A stretch of DNA of 64,000 nt from NCBI RefSeq assembly GCF_051020515.1, contig NZ_CP194857.1, positions 3,906,001 through 3,970,000 of the forward strand, given 5' to 3'. A program made the position numbers and the translations under genes. This DNA comes from CALKWS01 sp051020515. Lineage in GTDB: Bacteria; Actinomycetota; Actinomycetes; Actinomycetales; Beutenbergiaceae. Position 1 is the first letter of the stretch, and the number at the start of each line of letters is the position of its first letter. The notes beneath the pieces were generated by a model. That model was given only the letters and a program-made list of their open reading frames with translations, was not told the origin of the DNA and ran no database searches. Shown one piece after another: positions 1 through 8,774 of the stretch.

Positions 1-340
1 GCAGCAGCCCGAGTCCGATCGCCCACGCCCGGGAGCGCAACCGGGGCGCTGCGACCAGGATCACCACCGTGACGACGGTGGCGGCGACGGTGAACACCCA
101 GGTCAGTCCGGTGGCCAGGGAGAAGGCCGCACCGGGGTTGAACACCAGTTGCAGGCCGAACCAATCCCCCAGCACCGGGTGGTACGCGCCGGGTTCCAGG
201 GTTGCCAGCACCACGATCTTCGTGGCCTGGTCCACACCGAGCACTGCCAGGGTCAGGACCACCAGGTAGGCCAGCGCCCGGGACCGGGAGGCGGGTGCGG
301 CGCGGTTCCCGCCGGTACCGCTACTCGAGGACTCGCTCAC
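1..340 (-). CDS. lspA: Lipoprotein signal peptidase II (partial, C-terminus beyond window)
   Basis: Membrane aspartyl peptidase that cleaves prolipoprotein signal peptides before the lipid-modified cysteine. About 113 N-terminal residues are visible, from a GTG start: a short polar N-terminus, a first membrane segment running into VDQATK (first LspA signature), then VFNPGAAFS (second signature) and a further hydrophobic segment. The last part, including the second catalytic Asp region, lies outside the window. The start sits 3 bases after the divIVA stop, so it is probably the tail gene of the division cluster. Identification is firm from the two motifs and from the usual position after divIVA. 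Confidence 0.93.
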   Translation of the reverse strand, partial: MSESSSSGTGGNRAAPASRSRALAYLVVLTLAVLGVDQATKIVVLATLEPGAYHPVLGDWFGLQLVFNPGAAFSLATGLTWVFTVAATVVTVVILVAAPRLRSRAWAIGLGLL

Positions 341-343
341 CGA

Positions 344-1072
344 TCACGGACGGCGCAGGTCGTTCTCCGAACTCCCGCCGCCATAGCCGCTCAGGCCGGA
401 ACCACGGCCCTCGACGTCGCTGAGCAGCCCTTCCAGATAGCTCTTCAGCCGGGTGCGGTAATCACGTTCGAAGACCCGGAGTTCGTCGATCTTGCGCTCC
501 AGTAGGGAGCGCTCGCCCTCGAGCTGGTTCAGGGTGCGAGTACGCTTCTCCTCGGCCTCGTTGACGATCTGCTCGCCCTCGGTGCGGGCTTCGGTCAGGA
601 TCCGGTCCGCCTCGGCCTTGCCGTTGGCGACGTACTCGTCGTGCAGGCGCTGCGCCAGCTGCAGCATGCCGGTGGCCGACTCGGGTTCGCCGGTCTGCGC
701 GGCGGCAATGCCGGCGGCCGGGGTCGCATCGGCTGCGCTCGGCTGGGACGGCTCCGGCTCCGGCTCCACCGGGGATGCCGCGGACGGCTCGGCCGGTGAA
801 GGTTCTTCGGGGGCCTGTTCGGTCGAGTGCGCAGCCGCCACTACGCCGAGGTTGGCGGTCTCGTCGGCCGGGGTGCCGGCGCTGAGTTCTGCGATGCGTG
901 CCTCGGCAGCCTCGAGTTTGGCCTTGAGTTCCTCGTTCTCGCCGGAGACCACCCGCAAGGTAGCCACGACCTCGTCGAGGAAGTCATCGACCTCATCCTG
1001 GTCGTACCCCTCGCGGAACTTCGTCGGTTGGAATTTCTTGTTGAGGACGTCGTCCGCAGTCAGCAGTGCCAT
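344..1072 (-). CDS. divIVA: DivIVA / Wag31 polar growth and septum-site protein
   Basis: Coiled-coil scaffold that binds negatively curved membrane at poles and septa and directs cell-wall synthesis. The 242-residue product begins with the conserved DivIVA lipid-binding domain (MALLTADDVLNKKF, then FREGYDQDEVDDFLDEV). A first coiled coil follows (about residues 40-65), then an Ala/Pro/Glu-rich linker, and a second coiled coil (about 130-225) containing the FERDYRTRLKSYLEGLL tail typical of actinobacterial Wag31. It is the penultimate gene of the dcw run, 94 bases after yggT. The variable linker is normal for the family. Confidence 0.96.
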   Translation of the reverse strand: MALLTADDVLNKKFQPTKFREGYDQDEVDDFLDEVVATLRVVSGENEELKAKLEAAEARIAELSAGTPADETANLGVVAAAHSTEQAPEEPSPAEPSAASPVEPEPEPSQPSAADATPAAGIAAAQTGEPESATGMLQLAQRLHDEYVANGKAEADRILTEARTEGEQIVNEAEEKRTRTLNQLEGERSLLERKIDELRVFERDYRTRLKSYLEGLLSDVEGRGSGLSGYGGGSSENDLRRP

Positions 1073-1166
1073 TTTCAGCTACCTCGGATTGTTGATCGGG
1101 TGGCGGATGCCACCTACTTGTACGTTAGCGGAGTTCCGCCCGTGCCCTGCTACAGGATACGCCCGA

Positions 1167-1457
1167 CTACAGCGTATGCGGCTGAATAATCCCGAGGAGC
1201 AGGGAACAGGCAATGAACACCAGGATGAAGCCCAAATCTAGGGCAACGGCGCCGATTCGCAACGGCGGAATGATCCTGCGGACCGCTCGCAGCGGCGGAT
1301 CGGTGACGGTGAAGGTGAGTTCAGCCACAACCAAGGTCACGCCCTGGGGCTTCCAGTCCCGGGCGAATTGCTGCACCCAGTTGAACACGAGCCGGACCAG
1401 CAGCAGGACCACGTAGAGCAGTACAGCCAGATACAGAACGCTCAGGACGACGGACAC
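1167..1457 (-). CDS. YggT family integral membrane protein
   Basis: Small membrane protein of 96 residues with a GTG start. Two hydrophobic stretches (about residues 3-25 and 70-90) flank a loop with the family signature around DPPLRAVRRIIPPLRIG. Members sit between sepF and divIVA in most actinobacteria and in many firmicutes. A role in division or osmotic tolerance has been proposed but the biochemical function is not settled. It starts 7 bases after the sepF stop, so it is almost certainly co-transcribed with sepF. Confidence 0.9.
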   Translation of the reverse strand: MSVVLSVLYLAVLLYVVLLLVRLVFNWVQQFARDWKPQGVTLVVAELTFTVTDPPLRAVRRIIPPLRIGAVALDLGFILVFIACSLLLGIIQPHTL

Positions 1458-1464
1458 TCAAGAC

Positions 1465-1914
1465 CTAACTCTGGTTGAAGAACCTTGCCTGAGCAGTCTC
1501 CGGCTCCCGCTCCTCGTTGGCAATCTCCACCGTGGCAGGTGAGAGCAGGAACACCTTGTTGGTGACCCGCTCGATAGCGCCGCGCAGCCCGAACACCAGG
1601 CCGGCGGAGAAATCCACCAGGCGCTTGGCCTCGGCGTCGGTCATGTCGGTGAGGTTCATGATCACCGGGGTTCCGGAGCGGAACGCCTCGCCGATGGTCT
1701 TGGCATCGTTGTAGGTGCGGGGGTGCACCGTCGTGATCCGCCGCAGACTGCCCGAGTCCCTGTGCGACGCGGCGCGGCTGATCGGGGTCACTTCTGCCGG
1801 AGGGGTCTGCTCACCCGGCTCCTCGTCGTCGTAGTCCACGTAGTCCTCGTGCTCCTCGGCCTCCGGCTCGGACAGCCCGAGCCAGAGCATCGACTTGCGC
1901 AGCGTTCCGGCCAT
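1465..1914 (-). CDS. sepF: Cell division protein SepF
   Basis: Membrane anchor for FtsZ, which stands in for FtsA in organisms such as this one. The 149-residue product has an N-terminal amphipathic stretch (MAGTLRKSMLWLGL), an acidic Asp/Glu-rich linker (about residues 18-40), and the conserved SepF core from TYNDAKTIGEAFRSG through FSAGLVFGLRGAIERV to the C-terminus. Its partner sequence is visible here: FtsZ ends in DVPEFLK. It lies 94 bases downstream of pgeF; the yggS gene that normally fills this gap is missing. Confidence 0.96.
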   Translation of the reverse strand: MAGTLRKSMLWLGLSEPEAEEHEDYVDYDDEEPGEQTPPAEVTPISRAASHRDSGSLRRITTVHPRTYNDAKTIGEAFRSGTPVIMNLTDMTDAEAKRLVDFSAGLVFGLRGAIERVTNKVFLLSPATVEIANEEREPETAQARFFNQS

Positions 1915-2008
1915 GGGTGCTCCTCGTTCCCTCGCCCACAGCGTGCGCTGTGAGGATGCGTTCTGTTGGTTCCGACGCTAGACCAGCAGCGAACCGCGTC
2001 AGGGCAGG

Positions 2009-2710
2009 TCACCGCGGCGTGTCGCGGCCGCCGAGCGCAACCAGTCCGGCAAACCGGCCGGTTCGGCCGTCCCGACGGTAGGAGTAGAACCGGCGGTCCT
2101 CATAGGTGCACAGGCCCACGTCGTCGATGTGGGGCACCCTGGCCCGGCGGAGCACAGCGGCCACTCCGGCGGCGAGATCGATCGAGGGGGTGCCCCAGCT
2201 CGTGGTGCCGCCGAGTGCGGGGTCGACCGCCTCGGCGTCCGCGCGCAGGTCGGCGGGAACCTCGTAGCACCGGCCGCAGATCGCCGGACCGATGACGGCG
2301 TGGGAGGCGCCGGCACCCCGGGCCTGCATCGCAGCGAGTGCGTTCTGCACCACCCCGGCCAGGAGACCCCGGCGCCCGGCGTGCACCGCGGCGACCAGGC
2401 CCGGCCCGGCCAGCAGCACCGGAACGCAATCCGCTACCAGGACCCCGACGCCGCTGCCCGTCCCCAGCAGCGCGTCACCGGTGCCGTCGGTACAGCCCGG
2501 CTCGAGCACGTCGGTGCCGTGGACCTGCCGGGCGTAGGCGACCGGCCCGCCGAGGAGCTCGGCGGCGATGGCCCTGTTGGTCCGCACATGGTCCGGGTCG
2601 TCGCCGGCCGCGCCCCCGAGGTTCAGCGCCTGGAACGGCGGCGCGCTGACACCGCCGGCGCGGGTGGTGAACAGTCCGCGCGCACCCGGGCCGAGGTCGA
2701 CCCGGATCAC
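2009..2710 (-). CDS. pgeF: Peptidoglycan editing factor PgeF (multicopper-oxidase-like, YlmD/YfiH)
   Basis: Zinc-dependent protein of the DUF152/laccase-domain family, credited with purine nucleoside phosphorylase/deaminase activity and with removing mis-incorporated muropeptide precursors. The metal and catalytic motifs are present: RQVHGTDV, VADCVPVLLAG and AAVHAGRRG, plus GPAICGRCYEV near residue 170. I chose a GTG start 26 bases after the ftsZ stop because the family homology begins there (VIRVDLGPGARGLFTTRAGG). An in-frame ATG at 2758 overlapping ftsZ is possible and no clear ribosome binding site decides between them. Confidence 0.88.
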   Translation of the reverse strand: MIRVDLGPGARGLFTTRAGGVSAPPFQALNLGGAAGDDPDHVRTNRAIAAELLGGPVAYARQVHGTDVLEPGCTDGTGDALLGTGSGVGVLVADCVPVLLAGPGLVAAVHAGRRGLLAGVVQNALAAMQARGAGASHAVIGPAICGRCYEVPADLRADAEAVDPALGGTTSWGTPSIDLAAGVAAVLRRARVPHIDDVGLCTYEDRRFYSYRRDGRTGRFAGLVALGGRDTPR

Positions 2711-2735
2711 GGTGTCGGCGTCAGCGCCGTCGGCC

Positions 2736-3977
2736 CTACTTGAGGAACTCGGGCACATCCAGATCGTCGTCCCGCCGCCGGCGGGGCGCCTCGTCGAAGA
2801 TGCGCGGGACCTCAAGCCCCTGGGTCGGGGGGCCCGCGGGGCTCTGCGCCGAAGGGGCTTTCGGTGCGCCGTTGGTGTGCGCCGCCACCGGGACGCGCCC
2901 GGCGGTTGCGGGTTCGTCGGCGTCGATCACGGTGGGTACCGCACGCTCGGCCGGCGCCACGGGCTCCGGGGTCCGCTCCACCTTGGGCTCCGGGTGCGCA
3001 ATCGACCTGCTCCCGTCCGTCGGGGTCGGGCTGCCGCCGTCGAATCCTGCCGCGATCACGGTGACCCGCACCTCGTCGCCGAGGGCGTCGTCGATGACGG
3101 CGCCGAAGATGATGTTCGCCTCGGGGTGGGCAGCCTCCTGGACCAACCGGGCCGCCTCGTGGATCTCGAACAGGCCCAGGTCGGAGCCGCCCTGGATCGA
3201 CAACAACACCCCGTGGGCGCCATCGATGCTGGCTTCCAGCAGTGGCGAGGAGATCGCCAGTTCCGAGGCCTGCACGGCACGGTCGTCGCCACGCGAGGAG
3301 CCGATCCCCATCAGGGCGCTGCCTGCTCCCTGCATCACCGACTTCACGTCCGCGAAGTCCAGGTTGATCAGACCCGGGGTGGTGATCAGGTCGGTGATCC
3401 CCTGCACACCCGAGAGCAGCACCTGGTCCGCGCTCCGGAAGGCATCCAGGACCGAGACCCCGCGGTCGGAGATGGACAGCAACCGGTCGTTCGGGATCAC
3501 GATGAGGGTGTCCACCTCATTGCGCAGGGCCTCGATGCCGGCGTCGGCCTGCACTCCGCGCCGCCGGCCCTCGAAGGTGAACGGGCGGGTCACCACCCCG
3601 ATCGTGAGCGCGCCCAGGGACCGGGCGATCTTCGCGACCACGGGCGCGCCACCGGTCCCGGTGCCTCCGCCCTCGCCGGCGGTGACGAAGACCATGTCGG
3701 CCCCGCGCAGCACCTCCTCGATCTCCTCGGTGTGATCCTCAGCGGCTTTCTTGCCCACCTCGGGATCGGCTCCTGCCCCAAGCCCGCGGGTCAGGTCACG
3801 GCCGACGTCGAGTTTGACGTCGGCATCGCTCATCAGCAGTGCCTGGGCGTCGGTATTGACGGCGACGAACTCCACGCCTTTCAATCCGACCTCGATCATC
3901 CGGTTGACGGCGTTGACTCCACCACCGCCGATACCCACTACCTTGATGACCGCTAGATAGTTCTGCGGTGCCGCCAC
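2736..3977 (-). CDS. ftsZ: Cell division GTPase FtsZ
   Basis: Bacterial tubulin homologue that forms the Z-ring. The 413-residue product starts at GTG behind a GAGGGAAG ribosome binding site. The nucleotide fold begins VVGIGGGGVNAVNRM, the tubulin signature GGGTGTG is at residues 103-109, the T7 catalytic loop is NLDFADVKSVM (about 205-215), and a disordered linker of about 80 residues leads to the conserved tail DLDVPEFLK, which docks SepF. A 135-base gap separates it from ftsQ, whereas nearly all upstream genes overlap, so it probably has its own promoter. Confidence 0.98.
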   Translation of the reverse strand: MAAPQNYLAVIKVVGIGGGGVNAVNRMIEVGLKGVEFVAVNTDAQALLMSDADVKLDVGRDLTRGLGAGADPEVGKKAAEDHTEEIEEVLRGADMVFVTAGEGGGTGTGGAPVVAKIARSLGALTIGVVTRPFTFEGRRRGVQADAGIEALRNEVDTLIVIPNDRLLSISDRGVSVLDAFRSADQVLLSGVQGITDLITTPGLINLDFADVKSVMQGAGSALMGIGSSRGDDRAVQASELAISSPLLEASIDGAHGVLLSIQGGSDLGLFEIHEAARLVQEAAHPEANIIFGAVIDDALGDEVRVTVIAAGFDGGSPTPTDGSRSIAHPEPKVERTPEPVAPAERAVPTVIDADEPATAGRVPVAAHTNGAPKAPSAQSPAGPPTQGLEVPRIFDEAPRRRRDDDLDVPEFLK

Positions 3978-4112
3978 GTCACTTCCCTCTCGTCAAACCC
4001 TCAACCTCTACTTAAGGTTTAGAGTTATGTCATTTCCTCACAGCGATGACGCTATGTCCGCCGCACCCCGGCGGCAACGACCTAGCGGGGCGTGTCGGCC
4101 TTGAGATTCTGC
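3978..4112 (-). promoter_or_regulatory. ftsQ-ftsZ intergenic region, probable ftsZ promoter and leader
   Basis: The only sizeable gap inside the dcw run. It contains a locally AT-rich patch around 4010-4035 (CTTAAGGTTTAGAGTTATG on the plus strand) in otherwise GC-rich DNA, then the GAGGGAAG ribosome binding site next to the GTG start. Separate ftsZ promoters between ftsQ and ftsZ are known in several actinobacteria. No -10/-35 pair stood out clearly, so the promoter is an inference from gap length and composition. Confidence 0.4.
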
Positions 4113-4946
4113 TCAGCCCCGGGTGATGGGGTTACGTGGCGCCGACACGTCGTACACCTCGGCCGGTACCTGACGCAGCGTCGTGAGGACGGCTGCCTTC
4201 AGTTCGTTCTCCTCCGCACTCCCCCACACCACCACCGCGCCGTCGGTGAGTTCGAGTTCGACCTGGTCCGGGCTGGCCGCGCCGGCGGCGGTGACCTGAT
4301 CGAACAACTCCGGTGGCAGGGCGCCCAGCACCGTGACCGCGGCCTCCAGTGAGGCCGCGGAGGTCTCGGTGCCGACCTCCACCTCCACCAGCGGGAGGTC
4401 CTCGCGCGGCTCAGGCGTCACCTGCAGATTGACCGCATCACCGTCGAGCACCAGGTACTCCCCCTCGTCGGGCACCGTCGCAACGGGCGTGCGCGGTGTG
4501 ATCTGGACCTGCACACCGTGTGGCCACTCGCGCACCAGATCGGCCGAGAGCACGCCGGTCACCTCCTCGACCTCCCGGGCAAGTGCCGTGGTATCCAGCC
4601 GGACCAGCGGCTGCCCGTCGTGTGCGGCCAGCAGGTCGTGGATCTGCTCGACCTCGACCAGGTCGGAGGCGCCGGTGATCCGTACCTCCTGCGCGCGCAG
4701 CGCCAGCACCGGGGAGAACAGCACCAGGTAGACCACCGCGGCCACCGCCAGCACCGCTGCGGCCACGATCGCGATGGTGCGCCACCGCAGCCGCCGGAGC
4801 GCCCGGCGGCGTTCGGCCAGCCGGGCACCGAACTGGGTGGAGATCCGGCGCTGTGGTGCGCCCGAGTCGGCCTCGGCCGCCACCGGCCTGCCGGGGCGTC
4901 GCAGCGGCGTCCCGCCCGGGGGGCGCGGGCTCACCGGCGCCCTCAC
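4113..4946 (-). CDS. ftsQ: Divisome protein FtsQ
   Basis: Bitopic membrane protein linking FtsL (and FtsB-type partners) to the divisome. The product of 277 residues has a basic cytoplasmic N-terminus (about 1-55), one membrane segment (about 57-79), a POTRA domain starting at LRAQEVRITGASDL, and a beta domain (VVWGSAEENELKAAVL) near the C-terminus. The GTG start forms a GTGA overlap with the murC stop, implying translational coupling. Confidence 0.95.
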   Translation of the reverse strand: MRAPVSPRPPGGTPLRRPGRPVAAEADSGAPQRRISTQFGARLAERRRALRRLRWRTIAIVAAAVLAVAAVVYLVLFSPVLALRAQEVRITGASDLVEVEQIHDLLAAHDGQPLVRLDTTALAREVEEVTGVLSADLVREWPHGVQVQITPRTPVATVPDEGEYLVLDGDAVNLQVTPEPREDLPLVEVEVGTETSAASLEAAVTVLGALPPELFDQVTAAGAASPDQVELELTDGAVVVWGSAEENELKAAVLTTLRQVPAEVYDVSAPRNPITRG

Positions 4947-6304
4947 CGTCGCCCCAGTTCGGCGAGGATCAGCTCCGGGAGCGCGGTGACGTCCCCGGCG
5001 CCGATCGTGACCACCAGATCACCGGGCGCGGCCCGAGCGGCCGCTGCGGCGGCCAGGGCGGCGAAGTCCTCGATCACCTCGGCCCCGTCGAGGTGATCGG
5101 CGATCAGCGCCGAAGTCACCCCGGGCAACGGCTCCTCCCGGGCCGGGTAGATCGGGGCCAGCAACACATGGTCCGCCGTGCGCAGGACCCGGGCGAACTC
5201 TTCGGCGAAGTCCCGGGTGCGGGAGTACAGATGCGGCTGGAAGACGGCGATCACACGCCCTCCGGCAGCCGCGCGTCGTGCGGTGGCCACCGCTGCGGCG
5301 ACCTTGGTGGGGTTGTGGGCGTAGTCGTCCACCACCCGCACCCCGGCCACCGTGCCCCGCAACTCGAACCGGCGCGCGGTCCCGGTGAATGAGCCCAGGG
5401 CGGCGGCCATCTGGGCGGGGTCCACGCCCAGTTCCACACCGGCACACCACGCGGCGGCGGCGTTGGCCAGGTTGTGCTCGCCGGGCACGGCCACGTCCAG
5501 TTCCACCGCGCCGAGCGCGCTGGTCAGGCGCGCGCCGGATTGTCCCGGGGCGAGGTGGGTGATGTCGATGCGCACGTCCGCGTCGGTGCTGACGCCGTAG
5601 GTCTGCACCCGGGTTCCCCGCTCCCTCAGGGCGGCGGCAAAGCCCGTCGCGCCGGGGTCGTCGGCGCAGGTGATCACCAGCCCCCCCGGCTGCACCCGCG
5701 CGGCGAACTCCAGAAAAGCCCCGGCATAGGCCTGCGCCGTGCGGTAGTGGTCCAAATGGTCGGCCTCGATATTCGTCACGATCGCTACCCGGGGCGAGTA
5801 GTTGACGAAGGAACCGTCGGACTCATCAGCCTCGGCCACGAAGACAGTGCCCTCGCCCTGGTACGCGCCGGTGTCCATGGAGACCACGCGCCCCCCGATC
5901 GCGAAGGAGGGGTCCAGCCCGGCAGCGCGCAGGGCGACGGCGAGCATCGCCGAGGTGGTGGTCTTGCCGTGGCTGCCCGCCACGGCCACGAAGTCCTTGC
6001 CGCGGGCGGCCAGTGCCAATGCCTGGGACCGGTGCAGGATCGGCACGCCCCGGTCCCGAGCGGCGCGCACCTCGGGGTTGTCGGGGCCGATCGCGCTGGA
6101 GATCACCACGGCGTCCTGCGGGCCCAACTCCGCCACGTGCTCGGCGGCGTGGCCCACGTGCACCCGGGCACCCAGGCCCCCGAGCCTGGCCAGAGCGGGC
6201 GAGTCGGCCCGGTCCGAGCCGCTGACCTGATAGCCCTGACGCACCAGCAACTCGGCGATCACCGACATCCCGGCACCCCCGATGGCGATGAAATGCATCC
6301 TCAT
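4943..6304 (-). CDS. murC: UDP-N-acetylmuramate--L-alanine ligase
   Basis: Cytoplasmic ATP-dependent ligase adding L-alanine to UDP-MurNAc, the first peptide step of peptidoglycan synthesis. The 453-residue product has the N-terminal Rossmann motif (IAIGGAGMSVIAELL), the Mur ligase P-loop GSHGKTTT at residues 110-117, the central-domain TNIEADHLDHY and the C-terminal-domain VVDDYAHNPTKV. Normal family length. The start overlaps the murG stop as ATGA, and the stop overlaps the ftsQ start. Confidence 0.97.
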   Translation of the reverse strand: MRMHFIAIGGAGMSVIAELLVRQGYQVSGSDRADSPALARLGGLGARVHVGHAAEHVAELGPQDAVVISSAIGPDNPEVRAARDRGVPILHRSQALALAARGKDFVAVAGSHGKTTTSAMLAVALRAAGLDPSFAIGGRVVSMDTGAYQGEGTVFVAEADESDGSFVNYSPRVAIVTNIEADHLDHYRTAQAYAGAFLEFAARVQPGGLVITCADDPGATGFAAALRERGTRVQTYGVSTDADVRIDITHLAPGQSGARLTSALGAVELDVAVPGEHNLANAAAAWCAGVELGVDPAQMAAALGSFTGTARRFELRGTVAGVRVVDDYAHNPTKVAAAVATARRAAAGGRVIAVFQPHLYSRTRDFAEEFARVLRTADHVLLAPIYPAREEPLPGVTSALIADHLDGAEVIEDFAALAAAAAARAAPGDLVVTIGAGDVTALPELILAELGRR

Positions 6305-7419
6305 CCGCGCTGCTCCAGCACCGTGGTCACCATCCGGGCCAGCCGGTCGGTGCCATCGGTGATGCCCGCCCGGAACGCGGCGCTACGCAGCCCGGCCAGT
6401 TCCTCGTCCCCGCGCATCAGCGGCAGCACGTGCTCAGCCAGCCACCCCCCGGTCAAGTCCTCGTCCGCGACCATCAGGGCGCCTCCGGCAGTCACCACCG
6501 GTCCGGCGTTCAGCGCCTGCTCCCCGTTGCCGATCGGGAGCGGGACGTAGACCGCGGGAATGCCCAGTGCGGTCAGTTCGCTGACGGTCCCCGCACCGGC
6601 GCGTGCGATCACCAGATCCGCGCAGGCCAGGGCGTGCTCCATCTCCATCAGGTACTCGCGCACGTGATAGTGATGGGACTGCGCCATGTCGGCGGTGGCC
6701 TGGTGGACCGGATCCGCTTTGCCCCGGCCGGTCAGGTGCAACACCTGCGCGCCGGCCTCGATCAGGTCCGGGCCGATCTCGGGAAGCACCTGGTTCAACC
6801 GGGCCGCGCCCAGGGATCCGCCGGTCACCAGCACCGTGCGACGGTCCGGATCCAGGCCCAGGGCCCGGGCACCGGCGCGCGCGGTGGCATCGGCATCCTG
6901 CTCACGCCGTCGGATCAGGTCGGCGATGCTCGCCCGCAGCGGCAGGCCCACGAGTTCGCCCCCGCGCAACGCGGTGCCGGGAAAGGTAATACCCACCGCG
7001 GCTGCGTACCGCGCACCCAGCCTGTTCGCCAGCCCGGGGCGGGCGTTCTGCTCGTGCACCACGATCGGGACCCCGGCCCGCCGCGCCGCCAGGTACGCCG
7101 GTGCGGAGACGTACCCACCGAATCCGACCACCAGGTCAGCCCCGGACACCACCGAGGTGGCGGCGGCCATCGCCCGGCGCCAGCGGCCCGGCAGCGTGAG
7201 CCACTCGGCACTGGGGCGACGCGGCAACGGCACCTTCTCGATCGTGACCAGGTCCAGCCCGGCGGCGGGCACCAGGTCGGCCTCCAGCCCGGCCGCGGTG
7301 CCCAGCACCTTCAGTTGCACCCCGGGCAACTCCGCGGGCAGGCGTTCGGCCAGCGCCAGCAACGGGTTCACGTGCCCGGCCGTGCCACCCCCTGCCAGCA
7401 CGATCACCGGAGCGCTCAC
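6301..7419 (-). CDS. murG: UDP-GlcNAc:lipid I N-acetylglucosaminyltransferase MurG
   Basis: Membrane-associated GT28 glycosyltransferase converting lipid I to lipid II. The 372-residue product begins at GTG with VIVLAGGGTAGHVNP (GGTxGH loop), has HEQNARPGLANR in the first domain, TGGSLGAARLN at the domain linker, and ARAGAGTVSEL in the UDP-GlcNAc-binding domain. The same reading frame stays open far upstream through ftsW, but homology begins at this GTG, which forms a GTGA overlap with the ftsW stop. Confidence 0.96.
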   Translation of the reverse strand: MSAPVIVLAGGGTAGHVNPLLALAERLPAELPGVQLKVLGTAAGLEADLVPAAGLDLVTIEKVPLPRRPSAEWLTLPGRWRRAMAAATSVVSGADLVVGFGGYVSAPAYLAARRAGVPIVVHEQNARPGLANRLGARYAAAVGITFPGTALRGGELVGLPLRASIADLIRRREQDADATARAGARALGLDPDRRTVLVTGGSLGAARLNQVLPEIGPDLIEAGAQVLHLTGRGKADPVHQATADMAQSHHYHVREYLMEMEHALACADLVIARAGAGTVSELTALGIPAVYVPLPIGNGEQALNAGPVVTAGGALMVADEDLTGGWLAEHVLPLMRGDEELAGLRSAAFRAGITDGTDRLARMVTTVLEQRG

Positions 7420-8774
7420 GAGGACCGCCGGGACCGCGGAGCCACGACCGCCAGGTGGGCACGCAGGGAACTGCGCCGCGCCGCCAGCGCGGCTCTGGCA
7501 CCGGGCTCGTTGCGGGCGAAGGCCAGCACGATCCCGAGCGCAGCCATCGTGGTGACCAGGGCCGAACCGCCGGCGCTGACCAGCGGCAACGGCAACCCGA
7601 TCACCGGCAGCACCCCGATCACCACGCCGATGTTGATCAGTGCCTGGCCCAGGATCCAGGTCCCGATGGCGGCGGTGGAGATCTTCACGAACCGGTCCGG
7701 GTGGCGCCGGACCACCCGGGTCAACCCGACGGCGAGCGCGGTGAACAGCACCAGCACCAGCAGCGCGCCCAGCAGACCGAGTTCCTCGCCGATGATGGCG
7801 AAGATGAAGTCGTTGTGGGCCTCGGGCAGCCACAGCCACTTCGAGCGGGACTCCCCCAGCCCCACCCCGCTCAGCCCGCCGGTGCCCAGGCCCTGCAGGG
7901 CACGGCGGGGCTGCAGGCCCAGCCCCATCGGGTCGACGTCGCCCATCCCGAACAGCATCGCGATACGATCGCGCCGGTTGCTCGAGGGGATCACCAGGAA
8001 GGCCGCCGCCGCACTCCCGGCCATCGCCGCCAGGGTGAACATCGACAGCGGCACCCCGGCCACCCAGAGTGCCCCGGCTACCAGCAGCATGATCACCAGC
8101 GCGGTGCCCAAGTCGTGGGTGTACAGCACCATGGCCAGAATCCCGGTGGCCACGAACACCGCTGGGAAGAGGACGTGGTACCAGTGCCGCAGCAGGCGGC
8201 CCTTGGCGGCCAACACCGCCCCGAGCCAGACGGCCAGGCCGAGTTTGCCGAACTCCGCAGGCTGGAAGTTCTGCCCGGCGATCACCACCCAGCCGGCGTT
8301 CCCGCCGGCCGCGACCTGCAGACCGGGGATGAACACCAGCGCCTGCATCAGTGCGGCCAGAGCCATTCCGGGCCAGGCCAGCCGGCGGATCCAGGACACC
8401 GACAGCCGAGAGATCCCCCAGGCCACCGGCAGCGCGAGCAGGGCGAACCTGGCCTGGTTGAGAAAGGTGGTGAACGGGGTGCCGGAGGACTGCAGCGACA
8501 ACACCGACGAACTGGACAGCACCATGACGAGCCCGAGCAGCAACAGCAGTAGCGCCGAACCGCCGACCAGGTAGTAACTGGTCACCGGGGAGTCCCAAGC
8601 CGCCGCCACGGTGGTCTGCCGGGCGGTCCGTCTCTCGGCCTTGGACTCGGCCGTCTTGGACCTGGCCGTACCGGGCACGGACCTGGCCGGCTTCCGCGAC
8701 GTGCGCTTCGCCGTCGTCTGCGGGTCGGCCGGGCGCGCGCGCACCGCCGGGCGTCGGGTCGGGGTCGTGGTCAC
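7416..8774 (-). CDS. ftsW: SEDS-family lipid II polymerase FtsW
   Basis: Septal peptidoglycan glycosyltransferase working with FtsI. The product of 452 residues has a Lys/Arg/Thr-rich cytoplasmic N-terminus of about 65 residues, followed by about ten hydrophobic membrane segments beginning YYLVGGSALLLLLLGLVMV. SEDS motifs present include NFQPAEFGKLGLAVWL, HDLGTALVIMLL, and GLPLPLVSAGGSALVTTM near the end. The GTG start forms a GTGA overlap with the murD stop. FtsW is favoured over RodA by its place between murD and murG. Confidence 0.95.
   Translation of the reverse strand: MTTTPTRRPAVRARPADPQTTAKRTSRKPARSVPGTARSKTAESKAERRTARQTTVAAAWDSPVTSYYLVGGSALLLLLLGLVMVLSSSSVLSLQSSGTPFTTFLNQARFALLALPVAWGISRLSVSWIRRLAWPGMALAALMQALVFIPGLQVAAGGNAGWVVIAGQNFQPAEFGKLGLAVWLGAVLAAKGRLLRHWYHVLFPAVFVATGILAMVLYTHDLGTALVIMLLVAGALWVAGVPLSMFTLAAMAGSAAAAFLVIPSSNRRDRIAMLFGMGDVDPMGLGLQPRRALQGLGTGGLSGVGLGESRSKWLWLPEAHNDFIFAIIGEELGLLGALLVLVLFTALAVGLTRVVRRHPDRFVKISTAAIGTWILGQALINIGVVIGVLPVIGLPLPLVSAGGSALVTTMAALGIVLAFARNEPGARAALAARRSSLRAHLAVVAPRSRRSS

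Noticed and set aside
2568..3956. Long plus-strand open frame opposite pgeF and ftsZ
   Set aside because: It is a codon-bias shadow of ftsZ; its translation has no recognisable domain.
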